Assembly (NCBI RefSeq): GCF_002863225.1
Contig: NZ_PKEK01000050.1
Span: 147,099 to 211,098, forward strand
Length of the DNA: 64,000 bases
Reading direction: 5' to 3'
Source of the DNA: Mycobacterium sp.
GTDB lineage: Bacteria; Actinomycetota; Actinomycetes; Mycobacteriales; Mycobacteriaceae
Within the stretch, counting starts at the first letter, position 1. Each line of letters opens with the position of its first letter. Position numbers and translations under genes: made by a program. Below are positions 17,843 to 26,121 of the stretch, piece by piece. The notes under the pieces were generated by a model. That model did not search any database, was not told where the DNA came from, and saw only the letters and a program-made list of their open reading frames with translations.

Positions 17843-17858
17843 ACTCGACCACGGGAGA

Positions 17859-18302
17859 ATGACGATGAGCACACCCAAAGCCCCCGCGATGGAACCTGCA
17901 AAGGACGATGAACTTCCGGCAGGCACCACGAAGTACCACAAGCGGCTGCACACCTGGTTACGCCGCGGCATCTACGTGTGCATGTTCGCACTGGTCGTCG
18001 AAGGCACTCTGTTCGTGCCGTTCCTGATGGTCTGGTACGGCTGGCCGACACTGTCGATGCACCAGATGTGCGACGAGCTGACCAAAATCATGTACTCCGA
18101 CGACCAGAAGCAGTGCAGATATCCCTACCCGCTGAGTGGGCCACCCTTCGGCGGGCCCGCGGAGAACGAAGGGCAGACGACGGCCCAGGACACTTGGGGT
18201 GTTCAGCCCAAGCCGCACTACCGCAGATTAGGGTTTCGCGAATTGGTGAGGCTTCACGCTGAGCGGGAGGCCAAGCAGCACGCTGCGCAGCCGCACGGCT
18301 GA
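17859..18302 (+). CDS. Single-pass membrane protein of the NorDQ operon (147 aa)
   Basis: A cytosolic N-terminus of about 35 residues is followed by one membrane helix (about 36-60, with VVEGTLFVPFLMVWYGW) and an exported domain with two Cys (MHQMCDEL and KQCRYPYP) that could pair or bind metal. The tail is charged. No family recognised. ATG at 17859, or ATG at 17865, which has a better GGGAGA spacing. It follows the AveC-like gene by 16 bases and is the last gene of the operon. Possible periplasm-facing subunit. Confidence 0.75.
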   Translation: MTMSTPKAPAMEPAKDDELPAGTTKYHKRLHTWLRRGIYVCMFALVVEGTLFVPFLMVWYGWPTLSMHQMCDELTKIMYSDDQKQCRYPYPLSGPPFGGPAENEGQTTAQDTWGVQPKPHYRRLGFRELVRLHAEREAKQHAAQPHG

Positions 18303-18325
18303 ACTTCCTTGTCGAAAAGGGGTTT

Positions 18326-19180
18326 TCAGGACTTGTCGGAGTCCCGGCCGGATGACGTCCAGGCTGGTCGGCGGGTCGAGACGAATGCATCGCGATCGGC
18401 GGCCACGGGCCATTCGGGAGGCCGCTTCTGCAGGAAGGCAGTAAAGGCTTCCAGTTGCTCGGCGGTGCCCATCGACGCCCAATACCCTGAGACGTCGACC
18501 GCCGGCAGCGCTCGTGACATCTCTCGTTTCATCGCGGCCCGGGCGGCGGGGCCGGTGTTGCGCACCCGGTCCAGCAAAGCGTTCGTCTCGGCGGTGAGCG
18601 AGTCGTGTGCCACCACCTTGCCGACCAGCCCCAGCCGTTCTGCTTCGACCGCGTCAATCCAATCGTTGCCGTAGACAAGGTGATTGGCTCGCAGCGTGCC
18701 GACCCGCTGCGGTATGCGTGCGGCGATGAACGCTTCGTACACCCCGCGGGTGAGATCCGGTACGCGCAGCCGCGCCCGATCGGAGGCGATCACCAGATCC
18801 GCGTACAACGTCATGACGAGGCCGCCGCCCAGTGCCAGTCCGTTCACCGCGCAGACGACGAGTTTCGGGATTTTGCCCAGCGTCTCGAATGGGGTCGCGT
18901 CGTACGCCTCGGTGAACGAATCCCAGCGACGGTCGGGATTACCTACCGCGTTCATGTCTCCCCCGGCGCAGAACACGTCACCGGTTCCGGTGATCACTAG
19001 AAAGTTCAACGCAGGCTCGTCGGCCACAATCATCGCCGCACGCTTGATGCCGTGATATCCGTCCGCCGTCAACGCATTTCGCTTCTCGGGCCGATTGATC
19101 GTGACCGTGAGCGCATCGCCCTCGATACGGGCGGACAGCTCGTCGGCCGCGAGATCGACGTCGGCGGGCAAATCGGTCAC
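18326..19180 (-). CDS. Enoyl-CoA hydratase/isomerase family protein (284 aa)
   Basis: Crotonase-fold enzyme with DVFCAGGDMNAV and NGLALGGGLVMTLYADL oxyanion loops; a C-terminal tail of about 30 residues extends beyond the usual end. GTG at 19180 overlaps the lipoyl-protein stop as GTGA. Third gene of a minus-strand operon with the E1 fusion and the free lipoyl domain, suggesting it acts on the acyl-CoA made or consumed by that complex. Confidence 0.86.
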   Translation of the reverse strand: MTDLPADVDLAADELSARIEGDALTVTINRPEKRNALTADGYHGIKRAAMIVADEPALNFLVITGTGDVFCAGGDMNAVGNPDRRWDSFTEAYDATPFETLGKIPKLVVCAVNGLALGGGLVMTLYADLVIASDRARLRVPDLTRGVYEAFIAARIPQRVGTLRANHLVYGNDWIDAVEAERLGLVGKVVAHDSLTAETNALLDRVRNTGPAARAAMKREMSRALPAVDVSGYWASMGTAEQLEAFTAFLQKRPPEWPVAADRDAFVSTRRPAWTSSGRDSDKS

Positions 19181-19404
19181 GAGATGACCGCGATCAGCTC
19201 GCCGACCTCGTACGTACCGCCCTCGTCAACCTTCCACGACACCGTTCCCGCCGCGGGAGATTCGATGTCCATCTCGACTTTGTCGGTGGCCAACGAGTAC
19301 AACGGTTCGCCCTCACTCACCACAGCGCCGTCTTCGACGAAGAACTCCGTCACCTCGGCTTCGGTGATGGCATCGCCGGGCTTGGGCAACCGCACGTCGG
19401 TCAC
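19177..19404 (-). CDS. Free-standing lipoyl-domain protein (75 aa)
   Basis: A complete biotinyl/lipoyl-attachment domain and nothing else. ATDKVEMDIESP contains the DKV lysine that is lipoylated in E2 proteins, and PAAGTVSWKVDEGG forms the facing hairpin. There is no E3-binding or acyltransferase domain, unlike normal E2 subunits of several hundred residues. GTG at 19404 has AGGAGG 5 bases upstream and overlaps the E1 gene stop. It should act as the swinging-arm acyl carrier for the E1 fusion. Confidence 0.85.
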   Translation of the reverse strand: MTDVRLPKPGDAITEAEVTEFFVEDGAVVSEGEPLYSLATDKVEMDIESPAAGTVSWKVDEGGTYEVGELIAVIS

Positions 19405-21422
19405 GTGATCCTCCTGATCGCCTCGATCACCTGAGCTGCACCGGGCCGGCACGCCGCCTCGAGCGTGGCCGCCCGGGGCACCGGGGTGTACGTCCCGGCC
19501 ACGCGCTGAATCGGCGCGCTCAGCACGCCGAAGAGTTCGGTGCCGACGGCGGCTGCGATTTCGGCGCCGGGACCGCAGAACCCCACTGATTCGTGCGCCA
19601 CGACGAGTTTGGTGGTCTTGCGCACGGACGCAATCACAGTCGCCAGATCGAGCGGCACCAACGTGCGCAGGTCGACCACTTCGACGGAGACTCCCTCGGC
19701 CTCGAGTTCCCGCGCCGCTTCGAGGGCGGCGGCCACCATCACCCCGTAGGTCACCACCGTCACGTCGGAGCCGGCCCGCTTGACGTCGGCCTGACCCAGC
19801 GGGATGACGTAGTCGGCGACTGGGACCGGCCCCTTTCCGCCGCCGTAGTAGAGCTTCATCGACTCGATGAACAAGCAGGGATCGTCGTCGGCGAGGCAGG
19901 CGTTCAGCAGACCCGCGGCGTCGGCCGCCGTACTGGGCCACACCACTTTCAGACCGGGAGTGTGCATCGCCCACGCTTCGAATGCCTGCGAATGTTGCGG
20001 GCCCGCAGCCATTCCGACCATGGTGCGGATGACCAGGGGGGCGCAGGTCCGCCCGCCCGACATGTAACGCACCTTTGCGGCGTGGTTGGCGATCTGATCC
20101 ATCGCCACACCGAGGAAATCCATGAACATCAGTTCGGCGACCGGTCGCAGACCGCCGAGCGAAGCACCGATCGCCGCGCCGACGATCGACGACTCCGCGA
20201 TCGGGGTGTCGAGCACTCGGTCTTCGCCGTATTTCGCCGACAGCCCGGCGGTGACCTTGAACATTCCGCCGCCCGAGGAGTCGCTGATGTCCTCGCCGAA
20301 CAGCACGATCGAGTCGTCAGCCGCCATCGCTCGGTCCAGAGTCCGGTTGACGGCCTGCACCAGACCGAGCTCTTCGGTGTCACCGGTCGGCAGGTCGGCA
20401 TGCGCCGGACCGGAAGCCGCCAACTCGCAACCGTGTGCGGCAAAGACGTCCCTGTGCAACTCGTCGACCTCGGGTGGGCTCGATGCCACCGCGGCGGAGA
20501 ACGCCGCATCCAGTTCGCTCGTGATCTCGGCATCGATGGCGTCGAGTTCGGCCTCCGTCGCGGACCCCTTGTCGATCAAGCTCTTTCGATAGCGGGCAAA
20601 CGGTGGGTCCGCCCGTTTCGCCGCGAGTTGGTCGGGGTCGGCATACGCCATCGCGTCGCCAAAGTAATGGCCCTGCAATCGGTATGCCACGGCCTCGACG
20701 AACGTCGGCCCGGCGCCCTGGCGGGCACGTTCGGCCGCCTCCGCCACGGCGCCGAACACCGCATGCGGGTCGGTGCCGTCCACCGTGACCCCCGGCATGC
20801 CATAACCCGGTGCCCGGTCCGAAAGCCGTCCGGAACGGGTGTAGCGCTCGATCGCCGTCCCTTCGGCCCAGGTGTTGTTCTGACAGAAAAAGATGACGGG
20901 CAGGCTCCACAGCGCGGCCATGTTCATGGCCTCGTGCACGTAACCGATGCTGGTCGCCCCGTCACCGAAGCTGACCAGCACCACCTGGCCCGCGCCCCGC
21001 CGCGCGGCGGCCAATGCGATGCCGTTGGCGACCAGTGGACCCGCGCCGACGATGCCCGTCGTCCAGGCGATGCCGTGGTCGGGGTCGTAGATCCCCATCG
21101 CGCCGGCCTTGCCGCTGGACAATCCGTCGCTGCGGCCGAGGATCTCGGCGAAGTATCCGCGCAGATCTATGCCCTTGGCGAGCACGTCGCCGAGCCCTCG
21201 GTAGGTGGTGACGAGTTGATCACCGTCAGCGAGCGCGAGCATCGCGCCGGCCGACATTGCCTCTTGGCCGTCCACCGGCCAATAGCTCATCGCCGCCTCA
21301 CCGGACGACAGGGCCTTGCGGACGCGTCGGTCACCGAGCTGAACCTTGCTCATCAAGCGGTACAGGGCCACCGCGCGATCACTCGTCGGCAATGGCGGCT
21401 CGGTGTCAATCTGGGTGGACAT
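19401..21422 (-). CDS. Thiamine-diphosphate 2-oxoacid dehydrogenase E1, alpha-beta fusion (673 aa)
   Basis: Both E1 subunits in one chain. The alpha half (to about residue 330) has the ThDP motif GDGATSIGYVHEAMNMA with QNN following; the beta half (about 350-673) has LFGEDISDSSGG, PIAESSIVGAA and a C-terminal transketolase-like domain. It decarboxylates a 2-oxoacid and passes the acyl group to a lipoyl arm. ATG at 21422 has GAGGAG 5 bases upstream; a GTG two codons earlier overlaps that site. No E2 catalytic or E3 gene is nearby. Confidence 0.88.
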   Translation of the reverse strand: MSTQIDTEPPLPTSDRAVALYRLMSKVQLGDRRVRKALSSGEAAMSYWPVDGQEAMSAGAMLALADGDQLVTTYRGLGDVLAKGIDLRGYFAEILGRSDGLSSGKAGAMGIYDPDHGIAWTTGIVGAGPLVANGIALAAARRGAGQVVLVSFGDGATSIGYVHEAMNMAALWSLPVIFFCQNNTWAEGTAIERYTRSGRLSDRAPGYGMPGVTVDGTDPHAVFGAVAEAAERARQGAGPTFVEAVAYRLQGHYFGDAMAYADPDQLAAKRADPPFARYRKSLIDKGSATEAELDAIDAEITSELDAAFSAAVASSPPEVDELHRDVFAAHGCELAASGPAHADLPTGDTEELGLVQAVNRTLDRAMAADDSIVLFGEDISDSSGGGMFKVTAGLSAKYGEDRVLDTPIAESSIVGAAIGASLGGLRPVAELMFMDFLGVAMDQIANHAAKVRYMSGGRTCAPLVIRTMVGMAAGPQHSQAFEAWAMHTPGLKVVWPSTAADAAGLLNACLADDDPCLFIESMKLYYGGGKGPVPVADYVIPLGQADVKRAGSDVTVVTYGVMVAAALEAARELEAEGVSVEVVDLRTLVPLDLATVIASVRKTTKLVVAHESVGFCGPGAEIAAAVGTELFGVLSAPIQRVAGTYTPVPRAATLEAACRPGAAQVIEAIRRIT

Positions 21423-21455
21423 CCACACTCCTCGACGGTCTGGCGTGCCAGCCTA

Positions 21456-21477
21456 CAATAGAACGACTTCTGTTCAA
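21456..21477. promoter_or_regulatory. Inverted repeat TAGAAC-N7-GTTCAA
   Basis: TAGAAC (21459-21464) and GTTCAA (21472-21477) form a near-perfect dyad in the gap between the E1 gene start and the SnoaL gene end. It lies where a repressor of the E1 operon would bind. The half-sites recall steroid-repressor sites, but the 7-base spacer does not match the usual KstR spacing. Binding protein unknown. Confidence 0.4.
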
Positions 21478-21887
21478 TCGTGCAGTTGCTCGATTTTTTC
21501 CAGTTCGGCAGCGAACTGCATGCGATCGAAGTAGCAGCGCTCCAAAATCAGCTTGTCTTGCCGGAATACGAAGAGGTTGACGCTGAGCATGTCGACCGCG
21601 GTCCCCGGACACGTCGTTCGCGTTTCGACGAAGACCCCGTTGGCGGCATGGAACACCGCCTCGGCGCTGTAGTGCATCCGCGGCAGGCGCTCCCACTGTT
21701 CGAGGATCATCTGCCGAACCTCAGCGTCGCCTTCGTAAACGGTTGCGCTGGGCACGATCTCGTAGCGCGGGTGGGCGAAGGTCGCCATGATGCCCTCGAG
21801 ATCGCGCTCGTTTTCCGCGGCGACATGGCGGAGCACGACAGCTTCGCGCTGTTTGGTCAGATCGTTTGAAGAGGACACCGGGCTCAC
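21474..21887 (-). CDS. SnoaL-like / NTF2-fold protein (137 aa)
   Basis: Short NTF2-fold protein. It has an N-terminal helix (VVLRHVAAENERDLEGI), then FAHPRYEIVPSATVYEG and a C-terminal strand pair around LFVFRQDKLILERCYFD. Relatives cyclise, isomerise or bind small hydrophobic substrates. GTG at 21887 overlaps the DUF35 gene stop as GTGA; longer in-frame sequence lies within the DUF35 gene. Last gene of the five-gene operon that begins at 26023. Confidence 0.78.
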   Translation of the reverse strand: MSPVSSSNDLTKQREAVVLRHVAAENERDLEGIMATFAHPRYEIVPSATVYEGDAEVRQMILEQWERLPRMHYSAEAVFHAANGVFVETRTTCPGTAVDMLSVNLFVFRQDKLILERCYFDRMQFAAELEKIEQLHD

Positions 21888-22288
21888 CTGCGCTCGAATG
21901 TGGGCAGATTTCTCCCGTCCGGCAAGGCAATCCAGCCGATGTCGACGGCGGCCCCGACGGCGGGCGGATCGCCGAATACGTTGGACATGATCCGCGCACC
22001 CTCGTCGAGATCCACCAGCACCACCGAATAGGGCACCTTGTCGGCGAGCGCGGGCAGCGCGGGACGGTGATGAACGCTCACCGCGTACACCACACCCCGC
22101 CCCGACAGCCGTTCCCAATTCAGCTCGTCGTGGCCGCAGTGTGGGCAGGCGAACCGGGGGTACCACACCAATTCGCCGCAGCCTGTACACCGTTGCATGT
22201 GCAGCTCGCGGTCCCGGGTCGCGTCCCAGAAGGGTGCCGAGGCGACACTGGGTTCAGGCACGGGAATGGCCGGGGGTTCTGCGCTCAC
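21884..22288 (-). CDS. DUF35 OB-fold / zinc-ribbon protein (134 aa)
   Basis: Zn-ribbon followed by an OB fold, the layout of thiolase-partner DUF35 proteins. Four ligand Cys are present as CTGC and CPHC, spaced for one zinc. Such proteins bind acyl-CoA and form complexes with SCP2-type thiolases that cleave steroid side chains by retro-aldol reaction. The adjacent overlapping gene is such a thiolase, so the pair is probably one enzyme. GTG at 22288 overlaps it as GTGA. Confidence 0.86.
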   Translation of the reverse strand: MSAEPPAIPVPEPSVASAPFWDATRDRELHMQRCTGCGELVWYPRFACPHCGHDELNWERLSGRGVVYAVSVHHRPALPALADKVPYSVVLVDLDEGARIMSNVFGDPPAVGAAVDIGWIALPDGRNLPTFERR

Positions 22289-23454
22289 AGGGTGGCCTCC
22301 GTTCCGAGGATGACGGTCGAGGTCGCCGAGAGCACTCCGCCGGTCCCGTGTGCCAGCGCCACCTGCGCGTCCGCGACCTGACGGTCGTCGCACTCGCCAC
22401 GCAGCTGCCGGGTCGCCTCCACCAGCAGAAAGGCGCCGAAGGCACCCGGGTGGGTGTAGGCCGGCCCACCACCCGTCGTCTGACCGGGCAGCGCACCACT
22501 GGGCGCCAACGCACCGCTGCCCGCGAACGGACCGCCCTCGCCTTTCTTGCAGAACCCGAGATCCTCCAGAGCGAGCAGCACGGTGATCGTGAACGAGTCG
22601 TACAACTGAACGACGTCGACGTCGTCGGGCGTCACACCCGCGGCGGCCAGCGCGGCAGGCCCGGAGACCGCGCCGGGCGTCACCGTCAGGTCCGGCATCT
22701 GCGAGATCATCGCGTGCGACGCCGCAGAGGCCGCGCCGAGGACATACGCCGCCGGCTTCGCCAGCGATCGCGCGCGCTCGGCACTGGTGACGACGATTGC
22801 GGCCGCGCCGTCCGTCACGAGACAGCATTCGAGCTTGTGCACCGGCTCGGCGAGAAAGCCGGAGCCGAGGACGTCATCGACGGTGATCGGGTCCCTCAGG
22901 TGCGCACGCGGGTTTCGACTGGCCCATGTCCGGGTGTCCACCGCGATCTGGGCGAGTTGCTCGGCTGTAGTGCCGAATTCGGCCATGTGCCGGTTGGCGG
23001 CCAGCGCGTAGGCACTGATCGGCAGCATCACCCCGAACGGGGTCTCCCACTCGAGTCGCTCCGGGGTGGCGAATACGCCGAGACCCTTCTCACCACGCTT
23101 GCGCGCCGCGCGTGGCGTCGAGGCGTAGACGATCACCACCGTTTCGGCAAGACCGGCCGAGATGGCGGCCGCCGCGTGTTCGACATAGAGCCCGTAACTG
23201 GCCCCGCCGGTCTGGGTCGCGTCGGTGAAACGCGGTCTGATGCCGAGGTATTCGGCCAGCTCGACCGAGTGCATCAGGGTGCCGCCGGTGCAGCTGCACA
23301 ATCCGTCGACGTCACGCAGCGTCAGTCCGGCGTCGGCAAGGGCCGCCCGGATCACCCGCGCTTCGAGTTCTCTCAGCGGGGTATCGATCACGCCGTCGGG
23401 CGATACCTCGTCAGCGACCCCGACGATCGCGGCCGCGCCTCGTATACCGGTCAC
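22285..23454 (-). CDS. SCP2/Ltp2-type thiolase-fold lipid-transfer protein (389 aa)
   Basis: Thiolase superfamily member of the lipid-transfer (Ltp) group. The usual nucleophile position reads GGASYGLYVEHAA with no Cys, as in retro-aldolase-type Ltp2, while YDSFTITVLLALEDLG and AHGTGGVLSA match the C-terminal half of the group. Probably an aldol-cleaving enzyme that works with the overlapping DUF35 protein on a branched side-chain hydroxyacyl-CoA. GTG start at 23454 overlaps the ligase stop. Confidence 0.84.
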   Translation of the reverse strand: MTGIRGAAAIVGVADEVSPDGVIDTPLRELEARVIRAALADAGLTLRDVDGLCSCTGGTLMHSVELAEYLGIRPRFTDATQTGGASYGLYVEHAAAAISAGLAETVVIVYASTPRAARKRGEKGLGVFATPERLEWETPFGVMLPISAYALAANRHMAEFGTTAEQLAQIAVDTRTWASRNPRAHLRDPITVDDVLGSGFLAEPVHKLECCLVTDGAAAIVVTSAERARSLAKPAAYVLGAASAASHAMISQMPDLTVTPGAVSGPAALAAAGVTPDDVDVVQLYDSFTITVLLALEDLGFCKKGEGGPFAGSGALAPSGALPGQTTGGGPAYTHPGAFGAFLLVEATRQLRGECDDRQVADAQVALAHGTGGVLSATSTVILGTEATL

Positions 23455-24953
23455 GTGTGTAACTCCTCGACCTCGTCGAACATCTCACGCAGCGCGGGTT
23501 GGCTCACCTTCATCGACGGGGTGCGCGGCAACTCGGCGACGATGAGCAGCCTGGCGGGCACCTGATAGCGAGTCAGCCGCTCGCGGAGGAATTCCAGTAA
23601 GTCGTCGGAATCGACTGTGGCTCCTGATGACAATTCGACGGCGGCGACGGGGACGGCGCCCAACCGTTCGTCGGGTATCCCGGTGACCCCGGCATCACGC
23701 ACACCGGGGTGGCTACGCAGCGCGGTGACGATATCCGCGGGCGTGACCTTGAACCCACCGCGGACGATCACGTCGTCGGTGCGCCCGTCGACGTACAGAA
23801 AGCCGTCGGAGTCGATGCGGCCGAGGTCGGTGGTACGCACCCACTGCCCGCCGTCCGTGCGCACCTCGATCCGGCCCTGGGCGCCCTCGCTGAGTTCACT
23901 GCCGTCGTCCAGCGAGGTGATCCGGACCTCCCGACCACGCTGCGGCCGGCCGACGCTGCCACGTTTGGAATCCACCCACTTGCGGTGCAGATCGAGGTTC
24001 CAGCCGGCGACCCCGCCTGCGAATTCGGTTGCGCCGTAGGAGGTCAGCACCGCGACGTGGTAACGCTCCTCGAAGGCCTCTTGGAGCGCGACCGACAGGT
24101 GCGCGGTGCCGGAGGTCACCACCTCGACACTCGCGAAGGCGTCGGCGGAGACGTCCGCGTCGAGCACCATAGCCAGAGCCGACGGGACCAGGCTCACCGC
24201 GCGGGGCCGATGCCGCTGCACCAATTCCACGAATTCGGGCACCCGGAATCGTTCGAGTAGAGCGATGCGGCGGCCCTCGCACAGGTTCAGCAATGTGCGG
24301 AAGAGCCCGGACATGTGCACCAGCGGCGAACTCACGATCGCAATCCCGGACCGCAGCCGGGGCCCGCCGCTCGTTCCGCTGGAATAGTGCGCCCCCGCGG
24401 CGACGACGGTGTTCTCGAACGCCCGATACGTCAGGGGAATTCGCTTGGGCGGGCCGGTGGTACCGCTGGTCAGCATCTCGACCGCGACGCCGTCGGCCTC
24501 TTGCCGGAACGGACCGGCTCCGGGCGCGCCCAAACCCGCGAGCACTGTCACCGCTGCAGGGTCGCTCGAGACGCTGAGCCCCAGAGCGCCGGCCGCGGCC
24601 TCCCTCAGACCCGCTCGCTGCCAATCGGTTTCGAGCGCGATCACTGCCGGCAACCGGAGTTCCTCGATGTCTGCGTTGAGGCCGGTGTCGCCGTGCGATG
24701 CATTGACGGTGACCACGGTGGCTCCGGACATCAGAACGCCGATCAGCGCTCCCACCATCGCCGGATGGTTGCGTAGCACCAGACCGACCGGATCTCCGCT
24801 GCCCAGACCGGCCGCGGCGAGTCGCTGTTCGACGCCGGCCGCGATCGCGTGTAACGCAGCCCAGTCGGTCCACTCACCAGCGAACTCGATTGCGGGTGCG
24901 TCCGGGTCCAGCGTCAATATCGCCTGAAGCCGTTCGGCCAGCTGATTACTCAA
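23451..24953 (-). CDS. AMP-forming acyl-CoA synthetase / ligase (500 aa)
   Basis: ANL-superfamily ligase. The P-loop motif is LTSGTTGPPKR (about residue 158), the A5 region is SYGATEFAGG, and the hinge is DLGRIDSDGFLYVDGRTDDVI. The C-terminal catalytic Lys region (MKVSQPALREMF) is shorter than usual. It activates a free acid to an acyl-CoA for the neighbouring thiolase/DUF35. TTG start at 24953 overlaps the flavin-oxidoreductase stop as TTGA. Confidence 0.86.
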   Translation of the reverse strand: MSNQLAERLQAILTLDPDAPAIEFAGEWTDWAALHAIAAGVEQRLAAAGLGSGDPVGLVLRNHPAMVGALIGVLMSGATVVTVNASHGDTGLNADIEELRLPAVIALETDWQRAGLREAAAGALGLSVSSDPAAVTVLAGLGAPGAGPFRQEADGVAVEMLTSGTTGPPKRIPLTYRAFENTVVAAGAHYSSGTSGGPRLRSGIAIVSSPLVHMSGLFRTLLNLCEGRRIALLERFRVPEFVELVQRHRPRAVSLVPSALAMVLDADVSADAFASVEVVTSGTAHLSVALQEAFEERYHVAVLTSYGATEFAGGVAGWNLDLHRKWVDSKRGSVGRPQRGREVRITSLDDGSELSEGAQGRIEVRTDGGQWVRTTDLGRIDSDGFLYVDGRTDDVIVRGGFKVTPADIVTALRSHPGVRDAGVTGIPDERLGAVPVAAVELSSGATVDSDDLLEFLRERLTRYQVPARLLIVAELPRTPSMKVSQPALREMFDEVEELHT

Positions 24954-26023
24954 GCCGGAGCTGCCGCGAGTTCGGTTGCCGCCGGAATCACCTCTTGAGC
25001 AAACAGTTTCATCGAGTCGTAGACTTTGGCGCGGTCCATGGCCCCGCCACGCGACATACGCAGCATGATGTTGCGCCAGCCCATGTCGACCACCGTTCGC
25101 ATCTTCTCGACAATGCGATCGGGGTCACCCATCAGCGTCAGGTGCGAGTTCAGCACCTGCTCGTAACTCTGCTTGTCGTGCTTGTCGAACCAGTCGGAGT
25201 AAGCCTTGTAGTCGGCCGGGATCTCACCGCCGCGTTCGAACGGGTTCGAGTACGCCCGATGCCGCTCGATGGACAGCTCCACGCTCTCCCGCGGATAGGT
25301 GCGGGCGAAACCGTCGTCAGTGTGGCAGAACGCGTTCAGCAACGCCCACACGTTCTCGGTGGCCGCGTCGAGCCCCTTCTTCGCCTGGGTCTCCAGATAG
25401 ATGTCGAGTGCACCCTGCAGGTCGGGGTCGACGGTGTACGGGTTGCCGATGATGGCGCCGAATCCTTTGTCGGCCAACCACTCGAAGCTCGATGGGGTCT
25501 TCATCACCGTGCCCCACACCGGGACGGACTGCTGGATGGGCCGCGGATACACCGTGACGTCGTCGATCGTGAAGTACTTACCTTCGTAGCTCACGTTCTC
25601 CTGCGTGAGAAGAAGGTTCACGATCTCGAGGCATTCTGTGTAACGACCGGTGGCCTCGTCCATCGGGATGCCGAAGCCCTTGAACTCGTGCGCCTGATAA
25701 CCACGCCCGAAGCCGGCGTCGAATCGTCCACCTGACAGCACGTCCACCATCGCGATCCGTTCGGCGAGCTGGATCGGGTTGTGGAAGGGCGTCACCATGC
25801 ACGCGGTGCCGATCCGGATGCGCTCGGTCTGGGCTGCGATGGCCGCTGCGACCAGCGGCAGGTCGGCGAGCATCCCATAGGGCGAGAAATGGTGCTCGGC
25901 CAGCCACACCTCGTCATAGCCGAGTTCCTCGGCCCAACGGGCCTCCTCCAGCACGTTGGCGAACACTTCCTGATCTGTCAGGTGGTTGGGCTTGTCGCCG
26001 AGGATGAAGACACCGAACTTCAT
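24950..26023 (-). CDS. LLM-class flavin-dependent oxidoreductase (357 aa)
   Basis: Luciferase-like TIM-barrel monooxygenase or F420-dependent oxidoreductase. Motifs include YDEVWLAEHHFSPYG near the N-terminus, the core GRFDAGFGRGYQ and WGTVMKTPSSFEWLA. It may oxidise a substrate by FMNH2 or F420H2 chemistry. ATG at 26023 is used, 8 bases after GGAG; a GTG at 26032 overlaps that site. First gene of the SnoaL/DUF35/thiolase/ligase operon and divergent from the MaoC gene. Confidence 0.86.
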   Translation of the reverse strand: MKFGVFILGDKPNHLTDQEVFANVLEEARWAEELGYDEVWLAEHHFSPYGMLADLPLVAAAIAAQTERIRIGTACMVTPFHNPIQLAERIAMVDVLSGGRFDAGFGRGYQAHEFKGFGIPMDEATGRYTECLEIVNLLLTQENVSYEGKYFTIDDVTVYPRPIQQSVPVWGTVMKTPSSFEWLADKGFGAIIGNPYTVDPDLQGALDIYLETQAKKGLDAATENVWALLNAFCHTDDGFARTYPRESVELSIERHRAYSNPFERGGEIPADYKAYSDWFDKHDKQSYEQVLNSHLTLMGDPDRIVEKMRTVVDMGWRNIMLRMSRGGAMDRAKVYDSMKLFAQEVIPAATELAAAPA

Positions 26024-26089
26024 GTCGCTCACTCCTAGAAACTAGTTGCAGTTACTGCCACTATATTGCACGATTGAACACATGTCGTC

Positions 26090-26101
26090 AATCCGTTTAG
26101 C
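26090..26101 (+). promoter_or_regulatory. AATCCGTTTAGC element shared with 28346
   Basis: AATCCGTTTAGC here and AATCTGTTTAGC at 28346-28357 differ by one base and lie 20-40 bases before two plus-strand operon starts (26122 and 28385). A common operator or promoter element is the simplest reading. The TetR gene at 26943 lies between them and is the obvious candidate regulator. Confidence 0.4.
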
Positions 26102-26121
26102 AAGAAGTCCGGAGGCTTGAC

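Noticed and set aside
14585..18302. A nitric oxide reductase or Rubisco operon suggested by NorQ/NorD
   Set aside because: No NorB/NorC heme-copper motifs and no Rubisco subunits are present; the membrane genes are of a different type.
19593..21461. A 622-codon open frame on the plus strand opposite the E1 gene
   Set aside because: It lies fully antisense to a well-supported E1 fusion, is rich in Arg/His/Gly typical of high-GC shadow frames and has no domain motif.
21456..21477. A KstR operator upstream of the E1 operon
   Set aside because: KstR sites have AAC and GTT separated by two bases; here the spacer is seven, so I list it only as an unassigned dyad.
22141..23565. A 474-codon plus-strand frame opposite the thiolase
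   Set aside because: Antisense shadow of the thiolase and ligase genes; low-complexity Arg/Gly composition.
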